41,144 nt of DNA, from the NCBI GenBank assembly GCA_025360225.1, contig JANYCN010000069.1, positions 1-41,144 on the forward strand. Direction: 5' to 3'. The notes beneath the pieces were generated by a model. The model was not told the origin of the DNA and did no database searches. It saw only the letters and a program-made list of their open reading frames with translations. This document shows, piece after piece, positions 22,825 through 31,135 of the stretch (within the stretch, counting starts at the first letter, position 1; each line of letters opens with the position of its first letter). The position numbers and the translations under genes are program-made. The stretch is from Actinomycetes bacterium (GTDB taxonomy: Bacteria > Actinomycetota > Thermoleophilia > Gaiellales > F1-60-MAGs149).

Positions 22825-24435
22825 CTACAGCATCTTGAAGCCAAACGGGTCGGCCGTGGTCACCGGAGCCGGTTCCTCGTCCTCGAGCGGGACGCTCTGG
22901 AACTGGTCCTTGATGCCCTTGATCCAGGATCGTGCCCGATCGGTCAGCTCGTGCTCGCCGTCCATGAAGCGCCCGCGCGTGACGAGGATCCCGAGATCGG
23001 CGCCCGGGTAGCGGTAGCCGCCGGTGTGGGCGATGCGCAGGTAGAACGCCTCGTCCTCGGATGGCACGTCGTGCCAGTCGGTGTCGCGGCGGACGAACGA
23101 GATCGAGCCGTCGGCGGCCATCCGCCAGATCCCTGATGCCGGCGCCTCGGTGATCAAGCCGACCTCCTCCTCGACCTGCTTGAGGATGAACTGGCTCCAC
23201 GAGTCGACGTTCTGCGCGCTCGCCCAGCGCGTGTTCAGCTCGTCGACGTCGATCTCGTACTCGACGTCCATGAACTCGAGCAGGTGAAACAGGAACAGCG
23301 GCATGTCGCCGTACGCCACTGCCGTGACGTTCGTCATCGAGCTCGCACCGGTCACACGCGGGTTCAGCTCGCCGAGGTAGAGCTCGCCGGAGAGCGCGTC
23401 GACGAGGAAGTCGAGCTCGAAGTAGCCGCGGTAGCCCTCCTGACGCAGCCGATCGCCCATCTGCTGGGTGTACCGCCGGGCGAGCGCCATGTGCTCGTCG
23501 GAGAGGAGCCCCGCCTTCACCTCGTTGCCGCACCAACCGCCACCGTATGGGGTGAGCTCGGGGAACCCGGCGAGCTCGGTCATCACCGGTCCGACGAGCG
23601 TGCCGTGGCGCGTCACGACGCCTTCGACCGCCGCCTCGCGCGGGTCGATGCGCCGCATCACCTTCAGGTCCTCGTCGACGAGCTTCTCGGCGTGCTCGTC
23701 CCACTCCTCCTCGGAGGCGATGAAGAACGTCGTCTGGCCCGAGTCGCCGTACGGCGTCTGGACGACGAGGTTCGTGCCGAGGTCGGCACCGTTGGCAAGC
23801 GCGTCGAGCTCCGCGTAGGTTGACGCGCGACCCAGCGTGTTCGGCACGCTCGGCACGCCAGCCTCGTTGCCGAGCTCTGTCGTCACGATCTTCGAGTCGA
23901 GCCGCGTGCGCAGCGCCGCCGATGGGAACGCCAGGTCGAGGCCGAGCGCGGCGAGGTTCTGCTCCGTCTCGTCGTCGAACATCAGGAAGCACGCCTTCCC
24001 GCCGCCGCCCTTGCGCGCGACGAGGTCGGCGACCTCCTTGTGGCCGAGCAGGTGGTTGACGATGTCCTCGATCGAGGAGAACTCCGTGCGACCGCGCTCG
24101 GCGGGGACGAAGACGTTCGGATGCCCACCGTCAAACGAGTCGTACCAGTTGACGAACGTGAAGCTCCTGACCCAACGGTCGATGCCGAGCAGGTTGAAGG
24201 CCGTGGCCGAGACGAAGTAGATCGGCACCTCGTTCTGGCGGAAGAACGTGCGGATCTCCGACATGCCGCGCAACACGGGCGCCTTGCCCGGTCCTGGCAC
24301 GGTCGGTGCCGGGTCGGGTGGCGCGGTCGGCGGCGCAGCGATCGGGCCGACGCCGACGGCGTGTCGGCGCCGCCGGCGGAACACGGCGAACACTCCACCT
24401 ATCGTGCCGAACGCCACCAGTCGCCTGACCTTCAT
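22825..24435 (-). CDS. ATP-grasp ligase (biotin-carboxylase-like fold)
   Basis: 536-residue ATP-grasp protein, which would use ATP to activate a carboxylate and join it to an amine, thiol or other group. The start was chosen at ATG 24435, preceded by GAGGGAGAGG. A short hydrophobic N-terminus with an Arg run (FAVFRRRRRH) and a Pro-rich linker precede the catalytic part. ATP-grasp elements include VVQTPYGDSGQTTFF (about 220-234, ATP-binding loop) and the metal-binding LYLGELNPRVTG (about 370-381). No biotin or acetyl-CoA carboxylase partner domain is present. It is the first gene of a three-gene operon with the C45 protein and the RTX protein. Substrates unknown. Confidence 0.82.
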   Translation of the reverse strand: MKVRRLVAFGTIGGVFAVFRRRRRHAVGVGPIAAPPTAPPDPAPTVPGPGKAPVLRGMSEIRTFFRQNEVPIYFVSATAFNLLGIDRWVRSFTFVNWYDSFDGGHPNVFVPAERGRTEFSSIEDIVNHLLGHKEVADLVARKGGGGKACFLMFDDETEQNLAALGLDLAFPSAALRTRLDSKIVTTELGNEAGVPSVPNTLGRASTYAELDALANGADLGTNLVVQTPYGDSGQTTFFIASEEEWDEHAEKLVDEDLKVMRRIDPREAAVEGVVTRHGTLVGPVMTELAGFPELTPYGGGWCGNEVKAGLLSDEHMALARRYTQQMGDRLRQEGYRGYFELDFLVDALSGELYLGELNPRVTGASSMTNVTAVAYGDMPLFLFHLLEFMDVEYEIDVDELNTRWASAQNVDSWSQFILKQVEEEVGLITEAPASGIWRMAADGSISFVRRDTDWHDVPSEDEAFYLRIAHTGGYRYPGADLGILVTRGRFMDGEHELTDRARSWIKGIKDQFQSVPLEDEEPAPVTTADPFGFKML

Positions 24436-24463
24436 TTCCTCTCCCTCTTCGCTGGTCGCCACG

Positions 24464-24469
24464 ATACTA
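24464..24469 (-). promoter_or_regulatory. Candidate -10 box of the ATP-grasp operon
   Basis: TAGTAT on the minus strand, 28 nt before ATG 24435, leaving room for a short leader with the GAGGGAGAGG ribosome-binding site. Confidence 0.45.
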
Positions 24470-24491
24470 CGTCGGGAGAAGTGGATTGTCT

Positions 24492-24508
24492 GTCCGCCCA
24501 CGGCGGAC
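24492..24508. repeat. Perfect inverted repeat in divergent intergenic region
   Basis: GTCCGCC and GGCGGAC (7 bp each) around a 3-nt centre CAC, between the ATP-grasp operon and the cyclic-di-GMP gene. It could be an operator or an mRNA hairpin; no protein partner can be named. Confidence 0.45.
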
Positions 24509-24553
24509 GGGCCCAGGACGACGGCGGCGTAGCGCTCGAGTTGGATCGTCCGA

Positions 24554-26938
24554 GTGGCCCTCAAGATCCACTGCTCCCGTGCCGAAGCACACGCTGTGGC
24601 CCTCCGCGTCCCGACGCGCCCTGGCTTTCCCGCGCGTGGCGCGCTTCTTGGCGCCGTCGCGTTCCTTGTCGCACACGCCTTGGGTGCCTGGTCGGGGCAG
24701 CGTTTCGCGCTCGTCGGTGGTGGTGCGTCGGCCTGGTATCCACCGGCCGGGCTCGCGATCGCCTACCTCCTGCTGGCCGGTGGACGCGCGATGCCCGTGG
24801 TGGCGGTCGCCAACCTGATCGCGATGGTGACGGTGTTCGGCGCGCCGCTCAACCTCACCCAGGTCTTCTGGTCGTCGGCGCTCGCCGGCGCGTACGTGCC
24901 GTTCACGACCATCATCCGCCTTGCTGGGTTCAGGTCGTCGCTGGGACGCCAACGGGATCTCGCTCTGCTGGTGGCGCTCGGTGCGATCGTCGCCCCGCTC
25001 GTCGGAGCGCTTGTTGGCGCCGACTGGCTGGTTGCACGTGGCCTCATCGGGCGGTCCGGCTACATCGACGCCGTTCGTTCATGGTTCATCGGCGACGCGA
25101 TCGGCGTCCTCACGTTCGCGCCGCTCGCGCTCGGGTTTGTCAGGCTGCTCCGACACCGCGCGTCGCCGGCTCGCGCCCTTCTCCCCGCGGCCCTCGCGAT
25201 CGCCGAGTACGCGGTCGTGATCACCGTGCCGTTGCTCGAGTTCGGCGATCTCAGCTCCGAGCGGTGGGTGATGTACCTCTCGTTTCTGCCGATCGTCTGG
25301 CTTGCCGTCCGTCACGGACTTCCCGGAGCGACTCTCGGCGTCGCTGGCGTGAACATCGCGATCGTCCTCGCGGCGGCTGGACTGACGCTCGCGCGCCCCG
25401 AGCTGTACCACGTCCAGCTGTTCATGGGGGTCGCGGCGATCGTCGGCCTGTTCGTTGGTACCGCCGTCTCCGAGCAACGACGTTCAGAGCAGAAGCTCGT
25501 TCTCGCGGCGGACGCGCAGGCGGCGTATCGTCGTGTGACGGCCTTCGCGAGCGACCACGACTCCGAGCAGGTCGTGCGGTCGGCGATGCTCGAGGCGGGA
25601 ACGCTCGCCGCTCCCGGGCGGGTCGTCCTGGTCGATGTTGGAGGAGAAGCGCCGGAAGGCTACGAGAGCTCCACGGTCGTCGTCGGCGGGTCGACGTGGG
25701 GCCACCTCGCGGTCAGCCCCGGCGTCGACGGCGATCGGCGAGCGTCGCTCGCCCACCTGGCCGAGGTGCTCGGGGTAGCGCTCGATGCGGTCGCTGCTCG
25801 CGTCGCTCTGCGTGAGCGCGCGGCCAACGACCCGCTCACCGGTCTCGTCAACCACCGAACCTTCCACGAACGGCTTCAGGAGGAGTTCGAACGCGCCGTT
25901 CGTCATGGACGCGATCTCTCCGTCGTCGTGTTCGACATCGACGGCTTCAAGGAGGTGAACGAGGTCGAAGGTCATCTCGTCGGCGATCAGGTGCTGCGCG
26001 AGCTCGGCGTGCGCTTCCGCAGCCGGATCCGGGCGGGGAACGTTCTCGCTCGGATCGGCGGCGACGAGTTCGCCGTGATCGTTCCCGAGGCCGAGGCGAT
26101 CGAGGCGGTGGCGGTCGCCGAGCGGCTGCGGCGCGCCGTGGTGGAGACGCCACTGCTTGAAGGCCACGCGCTCTCCGTCTCGGCTGGCGTCTGTGATCGA
26201 TCGTTCGCGACGAACGCCGCCGACCTCGTCCGGCTCGCGGACGGCGCCCTCTACTGGGCAAAGGTGAACGGCCGCGACCGCTCGTGGGTCTACGCACCGG
26301 AGATGGCGTTCGAGCTCACCGCCGCGGAGCGCGCCGAGCACCTGTCGCGGACGCGGGCGCTCACCGGGATCCGCGCGCTCGCCCGGGCGATCGACGCCAA
26401 GGACCCCTCCACCCGCCAGCACTCCGATCGCGTCGCCGCGCTCGCGGTCGAGCTCGCCCGTGCGCATGGGTGGAGCGATCGGCGCGTCGAGCTGCTCGAG
26501 GAGGCCGCGCTCGTGCATGACGTCGGCAAGATCGGCGTTCCCGACGCCGTGCTGCTGAAACCGGGCCGTCTCACGAGCGACGAGTACGAGCAGATCAAGC
26601 AGCACGCCGCGCTCGGTGCACAGATCGCCTCGGAGGTCCTCGGCGCCGAGCAGGTCTCCTGGATCCGCAGCCACCACGAGCGACCCGATGGGCGCGGCTA
26701 CCCGGATGGCCTCGCCGCTGGCGCCATCCCGGAGGGCTCGCTGCTGCTCGCCCTCGCCGACTCGTGGGACGTGATGACGAGCGAGCGGCCGTACAGCGCG
26801 CCGATGCCCGTCACCGAGGCGCTCGAGGAGTGTCGGCGCTGCATCGGCGCGCAGTTCGACGCCACCCTCGTGGGCGTGCTCGAGCGAGTGCTCGCGGCTC
26901 GGGGGGCCGTCGAGAGCTGGGCAGGCGGGGTCGGTTAG
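24554..26938 (+). CDS. MASE1-GGDEF-HD-GYP cyclic-di-GMP signalling protein
   Basis: 794-residue membrane signalling protein. Residues about 30-300 form a MASE1 sensor with 8-10 membrane segments; a short GAF-like linker follows (about 330-410). A GGDEF domain has intact GGDEF near residue 503 (ARIGGDEFAVIVPE). The HD-GYP domain is complete: HSDRV (about 622), HDVGKIGVPD (about 655) and HHERPDGRGYPDG (about 706). It could therefore both make and break cyclic-di-GMP. The allosteric I-site position reads RAGN rather than RxxD, so product inhibition is probably absent. The start is uncertain: GTG 24554 or GTG 24596, neither with a clear ribosome-binding site. The 3' end overlaps pfp by 4 nt, convergently. 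Confidence 0.93.
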   Translation: MALKIHCSRAEAHAVALRVPTRPGFPARGALLGAVAFLVAHALGAWSGQRFALVGGGASAWYPPAGLAIAYLLLAGGRAMPVVAVANLIAMVTVFGAPLNLTQVFWSSALAGAYVPFTTIIRLAGFRSSLGRQRDLALLVALGAIVAPLVGALVGADWLVARGLIGRSGYIDAVRSWFIGDAIGVLTFAPLALGFVRLLRHRASPARALLPAALAIAEYAVVITVPLLEFGDLSSERWVMYLSFLPIVWLAVRHGLPGATLGVAGVNIAIVLAAAGLTLARPELYHVQLFMGVAAIVGLFVGTAVSEQRRSEQKLVLAADAQAAYRRVTAFASDHDSEQVVRSAMLEAGTLAAPGRVVLVDVGGEAPEGYESSTVVVGGSTWGHLAVSPGVDGDRRASLAHLAEVLGVALDAVAARVALRERAANDPLTGLVNHRTFHERLQEEFERAVRHGRDLSVVVFDIDGFKEVNEVEGHLVGDQVLRELGVRFRSRIRAGNVLARIGGDEFAVIVPEAEAIEAVAVAERLRRAVVETPLLEGHALSVSAGVCDRSFATNAADLVRLADGALYWAKVNGRDRSWVYAPEMAFELTAAERAEHLSRTRALTGIRALARAIDAKDPSTRQHSDRVAALAVELARAHGWSDRRVELLEEAALVHDVGKIGVPDAVLLKPGRLTSDEYEQIKQHAALGAQIASEVLGAEQVSWIRSHHERPDGRGYPDGLAAGAIPEGSLLLALADSWDVMTSERPYSAPMPVTEALEECRRCIGAQFDATLVGVLERVLAARGAVESWAGGVG

Positions 26939-27969
26939 CCGAAGAAGGCTTCAGCGAGCGCGTAGTAGTCGCGAGGGACCGTCTTCAGGGCGGCGACCGC
27001 CTCGCTGAGAGGGACGGGAACGACGTCGGCGCCCTTCAGGCCAGCCATCATGCCCCACTCGCCGTCCATCACGAGGGTTGCGGCGAGCAGGCCGAAACGG
27101 GTCGCGAGCACGCGATCGAAAGCGGTCGGTGTGCCGCCACGCTGCAGGTGACCGAGCGTCGTGACGCGCGTCTCAAACCCTGTCAGGCGCTCGAGCTCGC
27201 GCGCGAGCTGCTCGCCGATGCCGCCCAGGCGTACGTGGCCAAACGCGTCGAGGTCCTTCACCTGTGTCGCCATGTCGCCCGAGCCGGCCTCGTGCGTCAG
27301 CGGCCACCCCTCGCTGACGACGACGATCGAGAAGTCTCGGCCGCTCGCGTGGCGATGGTTGATCAGCTCGGCACAGCGCTCCACGCTCATCGGGAACTCG
27401 GGGATCAGGACGACGTCCGCGCCGCCTGCGATCCCCGACTGCACTGCCAGCCAGCCGGCGTGGCGCCCCATGACCTCGACGACCATCACGCGGTTGTGCG
27501 ACTCCGCCGTCGTGTGCAGGCGGTCGATCGCCTCGGTCGCGATCGTCACTGCGGTGTCAAACCCGAACGTCAGGTCGGTGCCTGAGAGGTCGTTGTCGAT
27601 CGTCTTCGGCACGCCGACGACGTGCAGGCCGTGCTCGGCGTGCAGGCGAGCGGCGACACCGAGGGTGTCCTCACCGCCAATTGCGATCAGCGCGTCCATC
27701 CCCTCCATCGTGCGTAGGACGGCCCCGACACCGCCGTCGACGGAGAACGGGTTCGTGCGGCTCGTCTTCAGGATCGTCCCGCCGCGGGGCAGGATGCCGG
27801 CGATCGCCGACCGGTCGATCGGCCGTGTGACGCCCTCGGTCATCCCGCGCCAGCCGCCGATCACACCGATCGCCTCGTGCCCGGCATCGTGAAGCCGACG
27901 CGTGGCCGCGCGGATCACGGCGTTGAGACCGGGGCAATCGCCGCCGCCGGTGAGCATTCCGACCTTCAT
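26935..27969 (-). CDS. pfp: Phosphofructokinase, pyrophosphate-dependent signature
   Basis: 344-residue PfkA-family enzyme for fructose 6-phosphate to fructose 1,6-bisphosphate. TGGGDCPGLN (7-16) is the nucleotide/PPi loop, PKTIDND (121-127) the catalytic loop and MGRHAGW the substrate loop. The phosphoryl-donor site reads GGEDT (98-102), with Asp101 and Lys122 at the positions equal to E. coli Gly104 and Gly124. In the family Asp104/Lys124 mark PPi as donor, while Gly104 marks ATP. So PPi use, which makes the step reversible, is likely. ATG 27969 has GGAGAG three bases upstream and a TACCAT -10 box at 28001-28006. Confidence 0.92.
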   Translation of the reverse strand: MKVGMLTGGGDCPGLNAVIRAATRRLHDAGHEAIGVIGGWRGMTEGVTRPIDRSAIAGILPRGGTILKTSRTNPFSVDGGVGAVLRTMEGMDALIAIGGEDTLGVAARLHAEHGLHVVGVPKTIDNDLSGTDLTFGFDTAVTIATEAIDRLHTTAESHNRVMVVEVMGRHAGWLAVQSGIAGGADVVLIPEFPMSVERCAELINHRHASGRDFSIVVVSEGWPLTHEAGSGDMATQVKDLDAFGHVRLGGIGEQLARELERLTGFETRVTTLGHLQRGGTPTAFDRVLATRFGLLAATLVMDGEWGMMAGLKGADVVPVPLSEAVAALKTVPRDYYALAEAFFG

Positions 27970-28021
27970 CGACTCTCCGTTGTTCCAGCGTTACAGCTGC
28001 ATGGTACGCGAGGACAGCTTG

Positions 28022-29155
28022 CTACGTCTGAGCGCGGGCGGCCCTCGAGGCGACGACGGCCGCGAGCGCGAACGCGGTCGCGACGGCGACGATTCCCGCC
28101 GCGGTGGTGCCGGCAAGCGAGGATGCGCTGCCGAGCGCGAGCGGCAACAGCATCTCCGTCAGCCCGCCCGCGCCGAGGAGCACCGCCGTGGCCGCGTCGA
28201 GGTCGGCGGGGAACGCCGTTCGCACGGCCATCAGGATGAGCGGAAACACCGGCCCGGCAGCGATTCCGGCGAGGAGGCTGACCGCGATCACCGGCATGCC
28301 GGTCGGCGTCACCAGCACGCCGAGGGCTGCAGCGACGAGCGCCAGCTGGAGGAACGGGACGGCACGCGCTGGGCGGCTCGTGGCGTGCACGCGCGTCATC
28401 AGGCTGCGAGCGATCGCCTGGCCCGTCCAGAACACCATGATCGACACGGCGCCGAGCCACTCAGCGCCGCCTCGGCCGTCGACGAGGTACACGGGAAGCC
28501 AGCCGATCAGGCCAGCCTCGCCGAGGATCTGCAGGCTGATCACGGCGACGAGCAGGAGGAACGCGCGTGAGCTCATCAGGCGTCTGACGACGCCGCCGCC
28601 GTGCGTGTCGGCGAGCGCACGATCAGGAAGGTGCCGTCCGAGCGGCAGCGCCGCGACGGAGAGCACGAGCCCGAGCAGCGGCGCGATCCGCCACGATCCA
28701 CCGATCCCGATCAGCGTCGCCGTGGCGAGCGGGCCGACGATCGCACCGATGCTGAAGACCGCGTTCGAGACGGCGAGAGGCGACGTGCCGAGCTCTGCCA
28801 TAGCGGCGTTCACCGCACCGCCGAGGAGCCCGCCGCCGAAGGAGGCCACGGTGGCGCCCGCCGTCGCAACGATGATCGTCGGCGCGATCGCGATCAGCGT
28901 TGCGCCGACCACCAGGGAGAGGAGGCCGAGGCGGTAGCTGTGTCGGCGACTCCAGCGGTGCTGGATCGGCGCCGACGCCAGCACACCGATCCCGAACCCG
29001 CCGCCGGCGAGCCCGACGAACGCGCCGCTCGCGACGTCCCCGGCATGCAGGTCGTGCCGAATGCCGGGGAGGATCGGGCCGAGGACGGACGTCGTCGAGC
29101 CGAAGGCGAGGAAGGCTGCGCACCCGGCGCGGAGCGCTGCGCGCGAGGCATCCAC
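28022..29155 (-). CDS. Major facilitator superfamily (MFS) transporter
   Basis: 377-residue transporter with about 12 hydrophobic segments. The loop between helices 2 and 3 (SAPIQHRWSRRHSYRLG, about 59-75) fits the MFS motif A position, although weakly. It is similar in style to drug or sugar efflux/uptake MFS proteins with no clear substrate. It starts at GTG 29155, 6 nt after TACCGT on the minus strand, suggesting a leaderless transcript. It is divergent from the dioxygenase gene. The phosphofructokinase gene follows 52 nt downstream but has its own -10 box and ribosome-binding site. Confidence 0.86.
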   Translation of the reverse strand: MDASRAALRAGCAAFLAFGSTTSVLGPILPGIRHDLHAGDVASGAFVGLAGGGFGIGVLASAPIQHRWSRRHSYRLGLLSLVVGATLIAIAPTIIVATAGATVASFGGGLLGGAVNAAMAELGTSPLAVSNAVFSIGAIVGPLATATLIGIGGSWRIAPLLGLVLSVAALPLGRHLPDRALADTHGGGVVRRLMSSRAFLLLVAVISLQILGEAGLIGWLPVYLVDGRGGAEWLGAVSIMVFWTGQAIARSLMTRVHATSRPARAVPFLQLALVAAALGVLVTPTGMPVIAVSLLAGIAAGPVFPLILMAVRTAFPADLDAATAVLLGAGGLTEMLLPLALGSASSLAGTTAAGIVAVATAFALAAVVASRAARAQT

Positions 29156-29161
29156 ACGGTC

Positions 29162-29186
29162 ACGGTAGCGTCAGGCCCGGTACGCT
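29162..29186. promoter_or_regulatory. Divergent -10 boxes of the MFS and dioxygenase genes
   Basis: Minus-strand TACCGT (29162-29167) is 6 nt before GTG 29155. Plus-strand TACGCT (29181-29186) is 6 nt before ATG 29193. Only 37 nt separate the start codons, and both mRNAs look leaderless. Confidence 0.5.
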
Positions 29187-29192
29187 CCCACC

Positions 29193-29993
29193 ATGAGCCT
29201 TCGTGACGACTTCGAGCGGGACGGCGTCGTCTACCTACCGTCGGTGTTGACGCCGGACGAGGTCGCTGCGCTCGCGCGCGGCGTCGACGAGACGATCGCG
29301 CGCCCCGGGCCGATGGCGCTGGACATGCAGCCGGAGGACGGCAGCGGCCGGTTCTTCGAGGACTTCTGTCGCTGGGGCGACGTCGACCACCTCCGTCGTG
29401 TGATTCTCGGCTCGGCCGTCGGCCGCATCGCCGGCGAGCTGATGCGTTCCGCTGAGGTGCGGCTCTTTCACGACCACACCCTCGTCAAGGAGGCTGGCTC
29501 GTCGTTGCGTACGCCGTGGCACCAGGACCAGCCGTACTACTGCATCGACGGGACGCAGACCGTCTCGCTCTGGATCCCGCTCGACCCCGTCTCGCGCCGG
29601 GCAACGCTCGAGTTCGTCGCCGGCTCGCACGGTGGCACCTGGTACATGCCGCGCAGCTTCCAGCGCAACTCCGCGATGGTGTTCGACGAGGGAACGCTCG
29701 AGGACGTGCCTGACGTCGAGGCCGACCGGGCAGCGTTTCCGATCGTCGGCTGGGAGATGAGCCCCGGCGACGCCGTCGCCTTCAACATGCTCACGCTGCA
29801 CGCCTCCGGTGGTGCGGAGGGTCGCCGCCGAGCGTTCTCGATCCGCATGATCGGTGACGACGTCACCTACGCGAAGCGTCCGCACCGCACCTCACCGACG
29901 TTCGAGGGGATCGACGACGAGCTTGCTGACGGCGACGCGCTGCGCTCAGACCGCCTCTTCCCGGTGCTCTGGTCGCGCGCCGACGGCTCCTAA
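29193..29993 (+). CDS. Phytanoyl-CoA dioxygenase (PhyH) family protein
   Basis: 266-residue Fe(II)/2-oxoglutarate-dependent oxygenase. The HxD iron ligands are His110 and Asp112 (TPWHQDQPYY), the distal His is His203 (LTLHASGG), and arginines just after (211-218) would bind 2-oxoglutarate. Length and spacing are normal for PhyH. The family hydroxylates very diverse substrates, from fatty acyl-CoA to natural products, so none can be assigned. The gene is monocistronic: the divergent MFS gene is on one side and glcF converges on the other with a 4-nt overlap. The transporter and oxygenase may share a compound; that is inference. Confidence 0.88.
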   Translation: MSLRDDFERDGVVYLPSVLTPDEVAALARGVDETIARPGPMALDMQPEDGSGRFFEDFCRWGDVDHLRRVILGSAVGRIAGELMRSAEVRLFHDHTLVKEAGSSLRTPWHQDQPYYCIDGTQTVSLWIPLDPVSRRATLEFVAGSHGGTWYMPRSFQRNSAMVFDEGTLEDVPDVEADRAAFPIVGWEMSPGDAVAFNMLTLHASGGAEGRRRAFSIRMIGDDVTYAKRPHRTSPTFEGIDDELADGDALRSDRLFPVLWSRADGS

Positions 29994-31135
29994 CGACACC
30001 GCAGCGCGCGATCGAGCAACGTCACCGGGTGGGCGACCGGAACGTTGCAGTACGCCCCGATCTGGATCAGGCAGCCAGCGTTCGCCGCGGTGAGGACGTC
30101 CGGCGCGGCCCGACGAACGCTGGCGGCCTTTCGCTCGCCGAGCGACGCGCCCATCGCCGGCTGCAGCAGGTTGTACGTCCCGGCCGAGCCGCAGCAGAGC
30201 GCTGGCTCGTCGAGCTCGACGAGCTCGAGACCGGGGATCGCCGCGAGCAGCATCCGGGGAGCGTCGCGGATGCCCTGGCCGTGGGCGAGGTGACACGCGT
30301 CGTGGTAGGCGACCCGCGCGTCGATGCGGCCGATCTGCGCCGGCAACCCGACCTCGGCGAGCAGCTCGTGCACGTCGCGCACCCGGGCGGCGGCGGGATG
30401 GTCGGCGTCCTTGAGGGCGGAGCCGCAGCCGGCGGCGCTGGTGACGATCACGTCCGCGCCGGTCGCGGCCAGCCGATCGAGCAGCGCGCTGCGACGCACG
30501 TGACCCGCGGCACGACCGGCGTGCAGCTCGAGCGCGCCACAGCAACCCTGGTCGCGTGGAGCGAGGACCTCGACGCCGCAGGCCGCGAGCACCCGTGCGG
30601 TTGCCGCGTTCACGTCGTCGCCGACGGCGCGGCCGACGCAGCCGAGGGCGAGCACGGCCGTCAGGCGTCGTTCACCGACCGGTGGCGTTCGCACCGGCGG
30701 CCGGTCGCGTAGCGCCGCGAAGGTCACGTGCGGTGTGAGCTTCGGTAGGGGAACCCGCAGGGCGCGGGCGATCGCGACGCCGTAGGCGAGGCCGCGGAGC
30801 CGGTGGGCGTGGGGAAGCGCCGCGAACAGCGCCGCGCGACGCGCACGGGTGACGGGCGTCCGCTGGACACGGGCCTCGACCGTTGCGCGCGTCTCCTCGA
30901 TCAGCAAGTCGTAGCGCACGCCCGACGGGCACGACGTCACGCAGGCCAGACAGCCGAGGCACGAGTCGATGTGGCGCGTCAGGCCGTCCTCCAGCGCCAG
31001 GGTGCCGCGTTCGAGCATGTCCATCAGCAGGATCCGACCGCGCGGTGACTCCATCTCCTCACCCGTCTCGGCGTACGTCGGACACGTCGGCAGGCAGAAG
31101 CCGCAGTGCACGCAGTCGTCGAGGAGCTCTCTCAT
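29990..31135 (-). CDS. glcF: Glycolate oxidase iron-sulfur subunit
   Basis: 381-residue GlcF. Two [4Fe-4S] motifs are intact: CVHCGFCLPTCP (Cys8, 11, 14, 18) and CLGCLACVTSCP (Cys59, 62, 65, 69). Two CCG-type modules follow (QGCCGALELH and LCCGSAGTYNLLQP). It carries electrons from GlcD/GlcE to the respiratory chain during glycolate (or other 2-hydroxyacid) oxidation. ATG 31135 overlaps the glcE stop by 4 nt. It is the last gene of the glcDEF operon. Confidence 0.93.
   Translation of the reverse strand: MRELLDDCVHCGFCLPTCPTYAETGEEMESPRGRILLMDMLERGTLALEDGLTRHIDSCLGCLACVTSCPSGVRYDLLIEETRATVEARVQRTPVTRARRAALFAALPHAHRLRGLAYGVAIARALRVPLPKLTPHVTFAALRDRPPVRTPPVGERRLTAVLALGCVGRAVGDDVNAATARVLAACGVEVLAPRDQGCCGALELHAGRAAGHVRRSALLDRLAATGADVIVTSAAGCGSALKDADHPAAARVRDVHELLAEVGLPAQIGRIDARVAYHDACHLAHGQGIRDAPRMLLAAIPGLELVELDEPALCCGSAGTYNLLQPAMGASLGERKAASVRRAAPDVLTAANAGCLIQIGAYCNVPVAHPVTLLDRALRCR

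Noticed and set aside
22817-23992. Extended N-terminus of the C45 frame upstream of 22816
   Set aside because: It overlaps the ATP-grasp gene in another frame and is Arg/Gly-rich with no family resemblance.
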